Assembly: GCA_014169315.1 (NCBI GenBank) | Contig: AP022133.1 | Span: 2,294,001-2,358,000 of the forward strand | Reading direction: 5' to 3' | Length of the DNA: 64,000 nucleotides | DNA from: Enterobacter cloacae | GTDB taxonomy: Bacteria; Pseudomonadota; Gammaproteobacteria; Enterobacterales; Enterobacteriaceae | Shown: positions 9,641 to 18,407 of the stretch, one piece after another | Layout: every line of letters begins with the position of its first letter | Numbering within the stretch: position 1 is the stretch's first letter | Notes under the pieces: generated by a model | The model's database searches: none | What the model was told of the DNA's origin: nothing | What the model saw: only the letters and a program-made list of their open reading frames with translations | Position numbers and translations under genes: made by a program

Positions 9641-10513
9641 ATGTCTCGCGCTTACGACACCTTTGAAACGCTACGCCAACAGAATGCAGTGCTGCGGGAA
9701 ACCGTTGCGCTTAACTCTGGCATTCAGCTGGCGGCCTGGTACAACAAGCACGATACGATAACGGTCAAAAGCGATCATCACACGCTCAGCCTGTACGTGG
9801 CAGACGGCTACGAAAGCTATCAAAAAACGCCGGGTGGCTGGAAGAATGGGGGTGGCCCGGATCGTTTTTGTCTGATGCCGAAAGAAAGCGAATCCACGTG
9901 GGATATCCGCGACGATTTGTCGTTCGTCCATCTCTACTGTACTGATGAGCACCTGCGCGATGTCGGCGAGAAAATCTGGGATCGGCGGCCAGTGTCGTTG
10001 ACGCTGGATGAAAAGATCTTCGGCAGCGACCCGAAAATCACCGCGCTCTACCGCCAGTTTTTGCTTGGCTGTGACTGGCAGCAAAAGGCCAATCAGCTGA
10101 CGCTGAGCACGGCATCTACGCTGTTACTGACCCACCTGTTGCAGAATTACGCCAGCGTGCAGTGGAAGTTGCCGGTAGTCACCGGCGGGCTGTCGCCGTT
10201 TGTGCTGCGAAATGTGCTCGCGTTTATTGAAGAGAACCTTTCTGAGCCGCTGACGCTTGCGGAACTGGCCGATCAGGCTGCGCTGAGCGAATATCACTTC
10301 GCCAGAATGTTCCGCCAGTCGATGGGGCAAGCACCGCATCAGTACGTGATGCTGCGGCGAATGGAGAAGGCCAAAGTGCTGGTGCAGCACACGGCGAAGC
10401 CACTCACAGAGATTGCGCTGGCCTGCGGATTTAACTCTGCAAGCCACTTCAGTAACCGTTTTCGCAGCGTGATGGGGATGACCCCGTCGCAATTACGCAC
10501 GGCGAACGTGTGA
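9641..10513 (+). CDS. AraC-family transcriptional regulator
   Basis: In this 290-residue regulator an N-terminal ligand-binding half is followed by a C-terminal pair of helix-turn-helices at about 190-290. Landmarks are TLAELADQAALSEYHFARMF and ALACGFNSASHFSNRFRSVMG. An in-frame TTG at 9629 would add four residues; the ATG at 9641 is chosen because it begins a normal AraC N-terminus, though no clear ribosome site is visible. It is divergent from the DMT exporter, its likely target. The 3' end overlaps the 3' end of ydcO by 21 bp. Confidence 0.88.
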   Translation: MSRAYDTFETLRQQNAVLRETVALNSGIQLAAWYNKHDTITVKSDHHTLSLYVADGYESYQKTPGGWKNGGGPDRFCLMPKESESTWDIRDDLSFVHLYCTDEHLRDVGEKIWDRRPVSLTLDEKIFGSDPKITALYRQFLLGCDWQQKANQLTLSTASTLLLTHLLQNYASVQWKLPVVTGGLSPFVLRNVLAFIEENLSEPLTLAELADQAALSEYHFARMFRQSMGQAPHQYVMLRRMEKAKVLVQHTAKPLTEIALACGFNSASHFSNRFRSVMGMTPSQLRTANV

Positions 10514-11659
10514 AAACACGGCATAGCACAACCCACCGAGTACCAGCCCCCAGAATGCCGAGCCAATACCCAGGATAGTCACACCGCTGGCGGTCATCAG
10601 AAACGTGACAATCGCCGCGTCACGCTCAGTAACGTTATGCAATGCCTGATATAAGCTCCCGCTGATGGTGCCCAGCAGCGCCAGCCCAGCCAGCGTCTGG
10701 ATCCAGCTCAGCGGCAGGGCGGCCATCAACCCGGTAATGGACCCCCCGAAAATACCCGCCAGCAGGTAAAAAACGCCCGCCGCAATGGCCGCCAGCCAGC
10801 GTTTTCCGGCATCCGGGTGGGCATCCGGACTCTGGCAAATCGCGGCGGTAATGGCCGCAATACAGATGGAATAGACGCCAAAGGGTGACAGCAGCAACGC
10901 CAGCCCGCCGGTGAAGATCATCAGCGGCGATACCGCCAGCGGATAGCCAGATGCCTTCATCGTGGCGAATCCGGGGGCATTTTGCGAGGCCATCGTCACC
11001 AGAAAGAAGGGTAAGCCAATGCTCACCAGACTGGTGAGGGTAAATGTCGGGGCGATAAACTGCGGCATCACAACAGATAATGTCACATTATTTGTGACAA
11101 CGTCACCTCCAGGCCATGCCACGATCCCGCCTGTCAGCAGAGTCGCAACAATGGCATACCGTGGTGCACGCGCTTTGGCAATTATCCATGCCGCCAGCAT
11201 GCTGCCGCACAGCAGAAAATGTCCTTCAAGATGGCTAAACGCCTGCAACCCAAAGCGCAACAACACGCCTGCCAGCATGGCGGCGGCCAGTGAATGTGGG
11301 ATGAGTTTCATCAGGCGCGCAAATAATCCGGTGACGCCACACAGCAGAATGAGCGCATTGGCAAAGATAAACACGCCGATGGTTTCGGCAAGCGTTACTC
11401 CGTGCAGGCTGGTGGCTAACAGCGCTGCGCCGGGCGTTGACCAGGCGGTGAGGACTGGCGCTTTATACCACCATGACAGTGCCAGCGTACTGACTCCCAT
11501 ACCGATCCCAAGCGCGGTCATCCACCCGGCGACCTGGTGGGCATTTGCCCCAGCCGCGACGGCGGCTTGCCAGATGATGGCGGCAGAACTGGCATATCCC
11601 ACCAGAACCGCAACAAAGCCGGCAAGAACGGCCGGAAAGAGAGAAGTCGAACTGCGCAT
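10493..11659 (-). CDS. ydcO: BenE-family benzoate/aromatic-acid transporter YdcO
   Basis: YdcO (388 residues) has about 12 membrane spans and belongs to the BenE family (benzoate:H+ symporter type). It starts MRSSTSLFPAVLAGFVAVLVG, as in E. coli YdcO; codons further upstream reach into the control region and are not supported. It is divergent from sutR with palindromic sites between, as in E. coli, which suggests SutR control. The substrate is unproven. Confidence 0.93.
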   Translation of the reverse strand: MRSSTSLFPAVLAGFVAVLVGYASSAAIIWQAAVAAGANAHQVAGWMTALGIGMGVSTLALSWWYKAPVLTAWSTPGAALLATSLHGVTLAETIGVFIFANALILLCGVTGLFARLMKLIPHSLAAAMLAGVLLRFGLQAFSHLEGHFLLCGSMLAAWIIAKARAPRYAIVATLLTGGIVAWPGGDVVTNNVTLSVVMPQFIAPTFTLTSLVSIGLPFFLVTMASQNAPGFATMKASGYPLAVSPLMIFTGGLALLLSPFGVYSICIAAITAAICQSPDAHPDAGKRWLAAIAAGVFYLLAGIFGGSITGLMAALPLSWIQTLAGLALLGTISGSLYQALHNVTERDAAIVTFLMTASGVTILGIGSAFWGLVLGGLCYAVFSHVRRA

Positions 11660-11670
11660 AAAAACTCCGT

Positions 11671-11720
11671 TGTGCGTTATAACGTCCACCGGAAGATAAC
11701 ACTGTGCGCTATAACGCACA
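11671..11720. promoter_or_regulatory. Two palindromic operator candidates between ydcO and sutR
   Basis: The site at 11703-11720 is TGTGCGCTATAACGCACA, an 18-bp palindrome with one mismatch pair. A second copy at 11671-11684 (TGTGCGTTATAACG) has a full left side and a degenerate right side. A -10-like TATACT follows at 11726-11731, 22 bp before the sutR start, so a protein bound at the second site would cover the sutR -35 region. This fits autoregulation by SutR and co-regulation of ydcO. Confidence 0.65.
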
Positions 11721-11752
11721 AGTGCTATACTGACCCGCACCGGGAGGGAAAT

Positions 11753-12280
11753 ATGGAAATTACACAACATCTTGCTACTACACTGAAAATACAGCGTCAG
11801 GCGAGGGGCTGGAGCCTGTCGAAGCTGTCGGAAGAGACGGGCGTTTCAAAAGCGATGCTGGGGCAAATTGAGCGCAATGAATCCAGCCCGACGGTATCCA
11901 CGCTATGGAAAATTGCCACCGGGTTGAATGTCCCGTTTTCCGCATTTATTACGCCGGAGGCGGACAGGCAGGCCATCTTTGACCCGCAGCAGCAGGCGAT
12001 GGTGGTGAAACCCTTATTCCCGTGGGATGAAACGCTGAAATTCGATCATTTCTCGATCACACTGGCACCGGGTGCCCTGAGCGAGTCCACGCCGCACGAG
12101 GCTGGCGTGATTGAACATGTGGTGGTGATAAGTGGCGAGCTGGAGATGAATATCGAGGGTGTATGGCGCACAATTTATGCCGATTCAGGTGTACGTTTCG
12201 CCGGCGATAAACCACATGCGTACCGCAACAGCAGCGCCCGGACGGTGCATTTTCACTCCCTCATTCATTATCCCCGCTGA
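11753..12280 (+). CDS. sutR: HTH-cupin regulator of sulfur utilization SutR
   Basis: SutR (175 residues) has an XRE-type helix-turn-helix at about 10-65 (LSKLSEETGVSKAMLGQIER) and a C-terminal cupin domain (STPHEAGVIEHVVVISGE). It aligns throughout with E. coli SutR (YdcN), a regulator of genes for sulfur use. ATG 11753 follows a GGGAGGG site; the longer frame from 11537 is antisense to ydcO and is rejected. rlhA follows after 80 bp with its own -10-like TACAAT at 12319-12324. Confidence 0.95.
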   Translation: MEITQHLATTLKIQRQARGWSLSKLSEETGVSKAMLGQIERNESSPTVSTLWKIATGLNVPFSAFITPEADRQAIFDPQQQAMVVKPLFPWDETLKFDHFSITLAPGALSESTPHEAGVIEHVVVISGELEMNIEGVWRTIYADSGVRFAGDKPHAYRNSSARTVHFHSLIHYPR

Positions 12281-12360
12281 AGCAACGCAAAACTGTTTCG
12301 CTGTCGCATACTTCTGACTACAATAGCCGCCATTTTGACCATAACGGATAACGACGAAGT

Positions 12361-14325
12361 ATGCGCCTGCAATCCCATCATCTTGAACTTTTAAGCCCGG
12401 CCCGCGACGCCGCCATTGCCCGTGAAGCGATCCTTCACGGCGCGGATGCGGTCTACATCGGTGGCCCTGGCTTCGGTGCCCGCCATAACGCCAGCAACAG
12501 TCTGAGCGACATTGCTGAGCTGGTACCGTTCGCCCATCGCTTTGGGGCGAAGGTGTTCGTGACCCTGAACACCATTCTTCATGATGATGAACTGGAGCCT
12601 GCACAACGTCTGATAACCGATCTCTATCAGGCCGGGGTCGATGCCCTGATCGTCCAGGACATGGGCGTGCTGGAGCTGGATATCCCGCCGATTGAGCTGC
12701 ACGCCAGTACCCAGTGTGATATCCGCACGGCAGAGAAGGCGAAGTTTCTCTCCGACGCCGGTTTTTCTCAGATTGTGCTGGCGCGTGAGCTGAACCTGAA
12801 CCAGATCCGCGACATTCACCAGACGACGGACGCGACCATTGAGTTCTTTATCCACGGTGCGCTCTGCGTGGCCTATTCCGGGCAGTGTAATATTTCCCAT
12901 GCCCAGACTGGCCGCAGTGCTAACCGGGGCGACTGCTCGCAGGCTTGCCGCCTGCCGTATACCCTGAAAGACGATCAGGGGCGCGTTGTGGCGTTCGAAA
13001 AGCACCTGCTTTCCATGAAGGATAACGATCAGACCGCCAACCTGGGCGCGCTGATAGACGCAGGCGTACGCTCCTTCAAGATTGAAGGGCGTTACAAAGA
13101 CATGAGCTATGTGAAGAACATTACCGCGCATTATCGCCAGATGCTGGATGCCATCATTGACGATCGCGGTGATCTGGCGCGTGCCTCTGCTGGTCGCACC
13201 GAGCATTTCTTTATTCCGTCGACGGACAAGACTTTCCATCGCGGCAGCACCGACTACTTTGTGAATGCCCGTAAAGGTGACATCGGTGCATTTGATTCAC
13301 CGAAGTTTATCGGTTTGCCGGTAGGTGAAGTGCTGAAAGTGGCGAAAGATCACCTGGACGTTGAGGTCACTGAACCCCTGGCGAACGGTGACGGGCTGAA
13401 CGTGATGATTAAGCGTGAAGTGGTGGGTTTCCGCGCCAATACGGTAGAAAAAACCGGGGAAAATCGCTATCGCGTGTGGCCGAATGAAATGCCGGCCGAT
13501 CTCTACAAAGCACGTCCGAACGCAGCGCTGAACCGCAACCTTGACCACAACTGGCAGCAGGCGCTGCTGAAAACGTCCAGCGAACGCCGCATTGCGGTGG
13601 ATATCGAGCTGGGTGGCTGGGAAGAACAGCTGATCCTGACCATGACCTGCGAAGACGGCATCAGCGTGACGCATACCCTCGACGGCATGTTTGAGGTGGC
13701 GAACAATGCGGAAAAAGCGCTCAACAGCCTCAGAGACGGCGTGGCAAAACTGGGACAGACGCTCTATTACGCGCGCAATATCGACGTCACTCTGCCGGAT
13801 GCTCTGTTTGTCCCTAACAGCCTGTTAAACCAGTTCCGCCGTGAAACGGCAGAGATGCTGGATGATGCGCGTCTGGCAAACTATCCGCGTGGCAGTCGCA
13901 AGGCCGAAGCTGTGCCCGCGCCGGTTTACCCTGACACGCACTTATCTTTCCTGGCGAACGTCTATAACCATAAAGCGCGTGAATTTTATCATCGGCACGG
14001 TGTTCAGCTGATTGATGCGGCTTATGAAGCGCATGAAGAGAAGGGCGATGTGCCGGTGATGATCACCAAGCACTGCCTGCGTTTTGCATTTAACCTGTGT
14101 CCAAAACAGGCAAAAGGCAATATTAAGAGCTGGAAAGCCACGCCAATGCAGCTGGTCAATGGCGACGAAGTGCTGACGCTTAAATTTGATTGCCGTCCGT
14201 GTGAAATGCATGTGATTGGCAAGATGAAGAACCATATTTTCAAAATGCCACAACCCGGCAGCGTTGTGGCGTCCGTTAGCCCGGAAGAGCTGATGAAAAC
14301 CCTGCCAAAGCGTAAAGGCAGCTAA
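12361..14325 (+). CDS. rlhA: 23S rRNA 5-hydroxycytidine C2501 synthase
   Basis: RlhA (654 residues, U32 peptidase-like family) aligns with E. coli RlhA (YdcP), which hydroxylates C2501 of 23S rRNA with prephenate as a cofactor source. The U32 signature region FKIEGRYKDMSYVKNI and the cysteines of the iron-sulfur/metal region (HGALCVAYSGQCNIS, GDCSQACR) are present. The C-terminal extension typical of full-length RlhA is complete. Its stop codon directly abuts the stop of convergent yncJ. Confidence 0.96.
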   Translation: MRLQSHHLELLSPARDAAIAREAILHGADAVYIGGPGFGARHNASNSLSDIAELVPFAHRFGAKVFVTLNTILHDDELEPAQRLITDLYQAGVDALIVQDMGVLELDIPPIELHASTQCDIRTAEKAKFLSDAGFSQIVLARELNLNQIRDIHQTTDATIEFFIHGALCVAYSGQCNISHAQTGRSANRGDCSQACRLPYTLKDDQGRVVAFEKHLLSMKDNDQTANLGALIDAGVRSFKIEGRYKDMSYVKNITAHYRQMLDAIIDDRGDLARASAGRTEHFFIPSTDKTFHRGSTDYFVNARKGDIGAFDSPKFIGLPVGEVLKVAKDHLDVEVTEPLANGDGLNVMIKREVVGFRANTVEKTGENRYRVWPNEMPADLYKARPNAALNRNLDHNWQQALLKTSSERRIAVDIELGGWEEQLILTMTCEDGISVTHTLDGMFEVANNAEKALNSLRDGVAKLGQTLYYARNIDVTLPDALFVPNSLLNQFRRETAEMLDDARLANYPRGSRKAEAVPAPVYPDTHLSFLANVYNHKAREFYHRHGVQLIDAAYEAHEEKGDVPVMITKHCLRFAFNLCPKQAKGNIKSWKATPMQLVNGDEVLTLKFDCRPCEMHVIGKMKNHIFKMPQPGSVVASVSPEELMKTLPKRKGS

Positions 14326-14556
14326 TTAGCGAAAGTGAGTGTCTGGTTTGCGCGATTTTTGCCATTGGTGGTGTTCGCGCAAACCTTCCGCTGACTCTTC
14401 TGCCACGCTGCGTAATTCATCGCTGTCGGCTTCATGACGAAGCTGATGTTCAACATTCTTCACCCACAGATATTCATGTCCTTTGTGCCCCGCCATGAGC
14501 TGACCTGAAAATAGTGCGCAGACCAGCACGATCAGTGTTAACCCTTTTCTAAACAT
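14326..14556 (-). CDS. yncJ: Small secreted protein YncJ (DUF2554)
   Basis: The 76-residue product has a Sec signal peptide (MFRKGLTLIVLVCALFSGQLMAG) cleaved around AGHKGH; the mature part is charged and helical and matches E. coli YncJ (LRHEADSDELRSVAEESAEG). Function is unknown. The ATG at 14556 begins the signal peptide. Confidence 0.92.
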   Translation of the reverse strand: MFRKGLTLIVLVCALFSGQLMAGHKGHEYLWVKNVEHQLRHEADSDELRSVAEESAEGLREHHQWQKSRKPDTHFR

Positions 14557-14901
14557 TATTTCACCATTTGATGACAACGCACGGCTATCATGATGATATT
14601 TTCATAGAGTTATGATTCGGATATTCAAATTAGCGCAAAGTGAATGTCAGTTTCTGTTGCAGGAATAATAACCATAATAAAAGTGAAACATATTCATTCT
14701 GAGTCTTTTCTGCTCAGTTAATAACTGTCAGATATAAATGGCAAAAAATGGGAAAAGTAGGAATTCGGACATTATCTGAATGTGACAAGGATAATGACTC
14801 AAAGCCGTATAGCTGCCATTTATGGTGTAGAAATAACGCTTAATAATCGAGAAAATTCCTATATAATGGACTTTTCAGGCTAAGGAATAGGTCATAATTG
14901 A
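14557..14901. other. AT-rich intergenic region with divergent promoters
   Basis: This 345-bp gap separates yncJ and the next small lipoprotein gene and is clearly richer in A and T than its surroundings. It holds a good -10 box TATAAT at 14862-14867, about 35 bp before the plus-strand gene, with only a weak -35. The composition suggests an H-NS-silenced or foreign promoter segment. No further gene is convincing. Confidence 0.55.
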
Positions 14902-15267
14902 ATGAAAAAAATATACACAGCCGCGCTTCTGATGGCCGCTGTAGGGGTAACAGCGTGTGTGAGCTATGCCTGGAATGATAAACCGGATTACATTCAATCC
15001 GCTGAAGTCCGTGTAACGTCATATTTAACCAGCGATTACGGGAAAACTGCCTGTAATAGCACCAAAATTAACGAACAGCACTGGGAGTTGGGTTGTGTTA
15101 ACAAGGTGAAGGGAAAAACCTTCCAGTATGCCGTTTATTCTGCCAGCCAGGCACCGTATGCGGTATCCCGCCCGTTCTATCTTGAAGCTATCAATGATAA
15201 TGCCAAACAGAGTGCGGAACAGGGGCTGATGCGCTACCTGCAAATTAATACCAAAGCGGCGGGTTAA
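14902..15267 (+). CDS. Small putative lipoprotein, unknown function
   Basis: I do not recognise a family for this 121-residue protein. It begins with Lys-Lys and a hydrophobic stretch ending VGVTAC, a weak lipobox, so it is either a lipoprotein (Cys19) or simply secreted. The remainder has two more cysteines (TACNS and LGCVN) that could form a disulfide in the periplasm. ATG 14902 follows AAGGAATAGG. It stands alone, with an AT-rich promoter region upstream and a terminator at 15382-15406. Confidence 0.7.
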   Translation: MKKIYTAALLMAAVGVTACVSYAWNDKPDYIQSAEVRVTSYLTSDYGKTACNSTKINEQHWELGCVNKVKGKTFQYAVYSASQAPYAVSRPFYLEAINDNAKQSAEQGLMRYLQINTKAAG

Positions 15268-15381
15268 GGTGTTGTTTACTCTTCGTTGAAACTGTGGATG
15301 GTAGGGTGTTCTCGATCCGCTGCCCGGCCTTGAATGTCGGGACGTAGAGACCAAAATACAAATCTATCCATGCAAGCATTT

Positions 15382-15406
15382 ACCGCCCGATGTGGCGGTT
15401 TTTTTT
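15382..15406 (+). terminator. Terminator downstream of the small lipoprotein gene
   Basis: ACCGCC pairs with GGCGGT around a 6-base loop and is followed by eight T residues. It lies 115 bp past the lipoprotein stop and just beyond the convergent ftrA stop. Confidence 0.8.
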
Positions 15407-15423
15407 GGCCTGTATTCAGAACG

Positions 15424-16404
15424 TTATTGGTCAGAACGTACAAACTGCTTGCGATACTGAGCCGGAGATAGCGCAAAATGCTGGCGGAAATGGTGGCGTA
15501 AGGTTGCAGCCTGGCCAAAGCCGGTTTGTTCCGCAATGCTGTCGATACTTAAACGGCTACTTTCCAGGTAATCTTTTGCCCGCAGCAGACGTTCAGTGAG
15601 CAGCCAGCGGGCAGGGGTTGTTCCTGTCGCATCCTGGAAACGGCGAAGAAAGGTGCGCTGGCTCATGCCGACCCGGCACGCCAGTGAATCGATGCTGTGG
15701 GATTCGGCCAGATGATTATGCAGAAAATCAAACAACTTCCCTAATCGCTGGCTCTCTCGTAGTTGTGCCACCGGGCGGCTGAGTTGCTGCGGCTGTGAGC
15801 CATCACGGTGTGGAGGGATGACCAGACGGCGCGCAACGCTGTTGGCGGTTTCCATCCCAAAATCCCGCCGCACAACATGCAAACATAAATCTATGCCTGC
15901 CGCGCTGCCTGCGGAAGTCAGGATGTCACCTTCGTCCTGATAAAGTACATCTTCAACCACGCTGATGGCCGGGAACCGGGTCTTAAGTGCTTCAATATAG
16001 CGCCAGTGTGTCGTGGCTTTGCGCCCGTTAAGCAGGCCGGAAGCGGCCAGCACAAAGACACCTGAGCAGATGGACAGCAACTGACACCCTCGCGCGCTGG
16101 CCTGGCGTAATGCGTCGCAGAGCGCATCGGGAACCGGAGAGTCCAGACCCCGCCAGCCCGGAATGATGATCCGATCCGCAGACGCTAACAGACTGATATC
16201 GCCATCGATCATGATGCGGATCCCGCCTGTCGCCCGAAGTTCACCGGCATCGATGCCTGCCACGGCAAAACGATACCACGCGTCACCCAGTTCAGGGCGC
16301 GACAGGCCAAAGATTTCAACGGCCACACCAAACTCAAAGGTACACAAACCGTCATACGCCAGCACAACCACCAGCGGGCGGGAAACCTGTCTTAAGTTTG
16401 TCAT
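15424..16404 (-). CDS. ftrA: GlxA/FtrA-type AraC-family regulator with DJ-1/PfpI domain
   Basis: FtrA (326 residues) has an N-terminal class I glutamine amidotransferase-like (DJ-1/PfpI) domain (residues about 8-180, with nucleophile-elbow-like ICSGVFVLAASG) and a C-terminal AraC DNA-binding domain (IDSLACRVGMSQRTFLRRF). ATG 16404 is chosen because it is closest to the conserved domain start; in-frame ATGs at 16425 and 16437 are possible and none has a clear ribosome site. It is divergent from a rhodanese gene, a common pairing for FtrA that suggests it controls that gene. Confidence 0.85.
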   Translation of the reverse strand: MTNLRQVSRPLVVVLAYDGLCTFEFGVAVEIFGLSRPELGDAWYRFAVAGIDAGELRATGGIRIMIDGDISLLASADRIIIPGWRGLDSPVPDALCDALRQASARGCQLLSICSGVFVLAASGLLNGRKATTHWRYIEALKTRFPAISVVEDVLYQDEGDILTSAGSAAGIDLCLHVVRRDFGMETANSVARRLVIPPHRDGSQPQQLSRPVAQLRESQRLGKLFDFLHNHLAESHSIDSLACRVGMSQRTFLRRFQDATGTTPARWLLTERLLRAKDYLESSRLSIDSIAEQTGFGQAATLRHHFRQHFALSPAQYRKQFVRSDQ

Positions 16405-16498
16405 CTTTTTGCTGTTTTCTGGCATACACGGGCGCATTCATGGGCTGAATTTGTGGATAGAGTAGTGTTAACACAAATGCCAAAGATGAGGAAGGATC

Positions 16499-16912
16499 AT
16501 GAGCTATGTTACTGAATTTCCGGCTGCAGAGCCGCAGGAAGCCGTCGCGCATTTTCTGTGTCGGCTGAGTGTTGAGACAGATTGTGCCGATGTTCACCAT
16601 GCTCTGGTGAACCATGAGCAGGACTTTGTTCTGCTGCACGTGGTAGGTAACCCGGAACAATTTGCCTGCCGCCATGTACCCGGTGCCCTGCACTTGCCCT
16701 GGAGACAGATAACGGCAGAGCGCATGGCACACTGGCCTGCCGACACGCTGTTTGTGGTTTACTGCGCAGGGCCACACTGTAACGGTGCAGACAGAGCCGC
16801 GCTAAAGCTGGCGCGTCTGGGATTACCGGTCAAAATCATGACGGGCGGTATGACTGGCTGGGAAGATGAACAGTTTGAATTTGCCAGCCATACGCTGGTT
16901 TCCGCATCGTGA
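16499..16912 (+). CDS. Rhodanese-like sulfurtransferase
   Basis: This protein is a single rhodanese domain of 137 residues. The region RHVPGALHLPWRQI is the usual HIPGA motif, and the active-site loop YCAGPHCNGADRAALKLA contains the candidate catalytic Cys (PHCNGA). The C-terminal GGMTGWEDE is the standard end of the domain. It probably transfers sulfur to an acceptor in the cytoplasm and is regulated by divergent FtrA. A good AGGAAGG precedes the ATG. Confidence 0.88.
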   Translation: MSYVTEFPAAEPQEAVAHFLCRLSVETDCADVHHALVNHEQDFVLLHVVGNPEQFACRHVPGALHLPWRQITAERMAHWPADTLFVVYCAGPHCNGADRAALKLARLGLPVKIMTGGMTGWEDEQFEFASHTLVSAS

Positions 16913-16918
16913 CGCTGC

Positions 16919-16955
16919 GGCACAGCGCTGCATTATAAAAGTGCAACGCTGTGCC
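16919..16955. promoter_or_regulatory. Long interrupted palindrome upstream of the urt promoter
   Basis: GGCACAGCG (16919-16927) pairs perfectly with CGCTGTGCC (16947-16955), and an inner TGCA pairs with TGCA, leaving a 9-base loop. It starts 7 bp after the rhodanese stop and ends 62 bp before the sigma-54-type promoter. It is either a rhodanese transcript-end hairpin without a T tract or an activator site for urt; GCAC/GTGC elements recall NtrC half-sites, but the spacing is not canonical. Confidence 0.5.
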
Positions 16956-17016
16956 ATCCTGAGTCGTTCCCGTCAGGTTATCTCTTTCTCCCCCTGAAAA
17001 CAGGCCTCCTCCATTC

Positions 17017-17032
17017 TGGCATCCTTTTTGCT
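17017..17032 (+). promoter_or_regulatory. Sigma-54-type promoter for urtABCDE
   Basis: TGGCATCCTTTTTGCT fits the -24/-12 consensus TGGCAYRNNNNTTGCW, with GG and GC spaced 12 bp apart and a mismatch only at the R position. It is 80 bp upstream of urtA. Urea transporters are commonly under nitrogen control through NtrC, so this is expected biology. Confidence 0.8.
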
Positions 17033-17111
17033 CTCCTGAAGCTGACGTTTTATTTTCTGCGTCCACGCGGCAACGGACGTTTAGCACAGCTTTCTTTTCA
17101 GGAGTGAAAAT

Positions 17112-18383
17112 ATGCACCGTCGTACCTTGTTAAAAGCTTTTGCACTGTCGGCCTCCGTGGTCGCGATGGGAATGAGTTTTGGCGTGCAGGCTGCCGATAC
17201 CATTAAAGTGGGGATCATGCATTCGTTGTCCGGCACGATGGCAATCTCCGAAACGCCCCTGAAAGATGTCGCCCTGATGACCATTGACGAGATCAATGCC
17301 AAAGGGGGTGTGCTGGGTAAAAAACTGGAACCGGTGGTGGTTGACCCGGCCTCAAACTGGCCGCTGTTTGCCGAGAAAGCCCGCCAGCTGTTGAGCAAGG
17401 ACAACGTGGCGGTGGTATTCGGTTGCTGGACGTCAGTATCGCGTAAATCGGTATTGCCGGTATTTGAAGAGCTGAACGGTCTGTTGTTCTACCCGGTGCA
17501 ATATGAAGGTGAAGAGATGTCACCTAACGTCTTTTATACCGGTGCAGCGCCAAACCAGCAGGCTATTCCGGCGGTGGAATACCTGATGAGTGAAGATGGT
17601 GGCAGCGCAAAACGTTTCTTCCTGTTGGGTACCGATTACGTTTACCCACGAACCACCAACAAGATCCTGCGCGCCTTCCTGCATTCGAAAGGGGTTAAAG
17701 ACCAGGATATCGAAGAGGTCTACACCCCGTTTGGTCATAGCGACTACCAGACCATCGTTGCCAGTATCAAGAAATTCTCCGCAGGCGGGAAAACGGCGGT
17801 GGTGTCGACCATCAACGGGGATTCCAACGTCCCGTTCTATAAAGAGCTGGCTAACCAGGGTCTGAAAGCGACCGATGTGCCGGTGGTAGCCTTCTCCGTG
17901 GGAGAAGAAGAACTGCGCGGGATAGACACCAAACCGCTGGTCGGCAATCTGGCAGCATGGAACTACTTTGAATCCGTTGATAACCCAACCAACCAGGCCT
18001 TTGTGGCGGATTATAAAGCGTACGCGAAGGCACATAAGCTGCCGAATGCCGATACCGTGGTGACTAATGACCCGATGGAGGCCACTTACGTTGGCATTCA
18101 CATGTGGGCGCAGGCAGTCGAAAAAGCGGGCTCGACTGATGTAGATAAAGTTCGCGCGGCAATGGCTGGCCAGTCTTTTAAAGCACCGTCAGGCTTCACG
18201 CTCACGATGGATGAGACCAACCACCACCTGCATAAGCCGGTCATGATTGGCGAAATCGAAGGTAACGGCCAGTTTAACGTCGTCTGGCAGACTGAACAGC
18301 CAGTACGTGCTCAGCCCTGGAGCCCATTCATCGCAGGGAATGACAAAAAACCTGACCAGCCGATGAAAACCGCCAGTAACTAA
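17112..18383 (+). CDS. urtA: Urea ABC transporter substrate-binding protein
   Basis: UrtA (423 residues) is a periplasmic-binding protein of the branched-chain amino acid/amide type (type I fold). The N-terminus MHRRTLLKAFALSASVV carries a twin-Arg-like pair before a hydrophobic segment ending GVQAAD, so export could be Tat or Sec. Urea-type landmarks include HSLSGTMAISE, FGCWTSVSRKSVLPVFE, GTDYVYPRTTNKI and GHSDYQTIV. It is the first gene of urtABCDE and follows an AGGAGTG site. Confidence 0.95.
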   Translation: MHRRTLLKAFALSASVVAMGMSFGVQAADTIKVGIMHSLSGTMAISETPLKDVALMTIDEINAKGGVLGKKLEPVVVDPASNWPLFAEKARQLLSKDNVAVVFGCWTSVSRKSVLPVFEELNGLLFYPVQYEGEEMSPNVFYTGAAPNQQAIPAVEYLMSEDGGSAKRFFLLGTDYVYPRTTNKILRAFLHSKGVKDQDIEEVYTPFGHSDYQTIVASIKKFSAGGKTAVVSTINGDSNVPFYKELANQGLKATDVPVVAFSVGEEELRGIDTKPLVGNLAAWNYFESVDNPTNQAFVADYKAYAKAHKLPNADTVVTNDPMEATYVGIHMWAQAVEKAGSTDVDKVRAAMAGQSFKAPSGFTLTMDETNHHLHKPVMIGEIEGNGQFNVVWQTEQPVRAQPWSPFIAGNDKKPDQPMKTASN

Positions 18384-18407
18384 GTCATTACCGCAGGGAG
18401 AAAAGTC

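Noticed and set aside
15276..15599. Small open frames between the lipoprotein gene and ftrA
   Set aside because: They run through the terminator at 15382-15406 and into ftrA, and have no ribosome sites.
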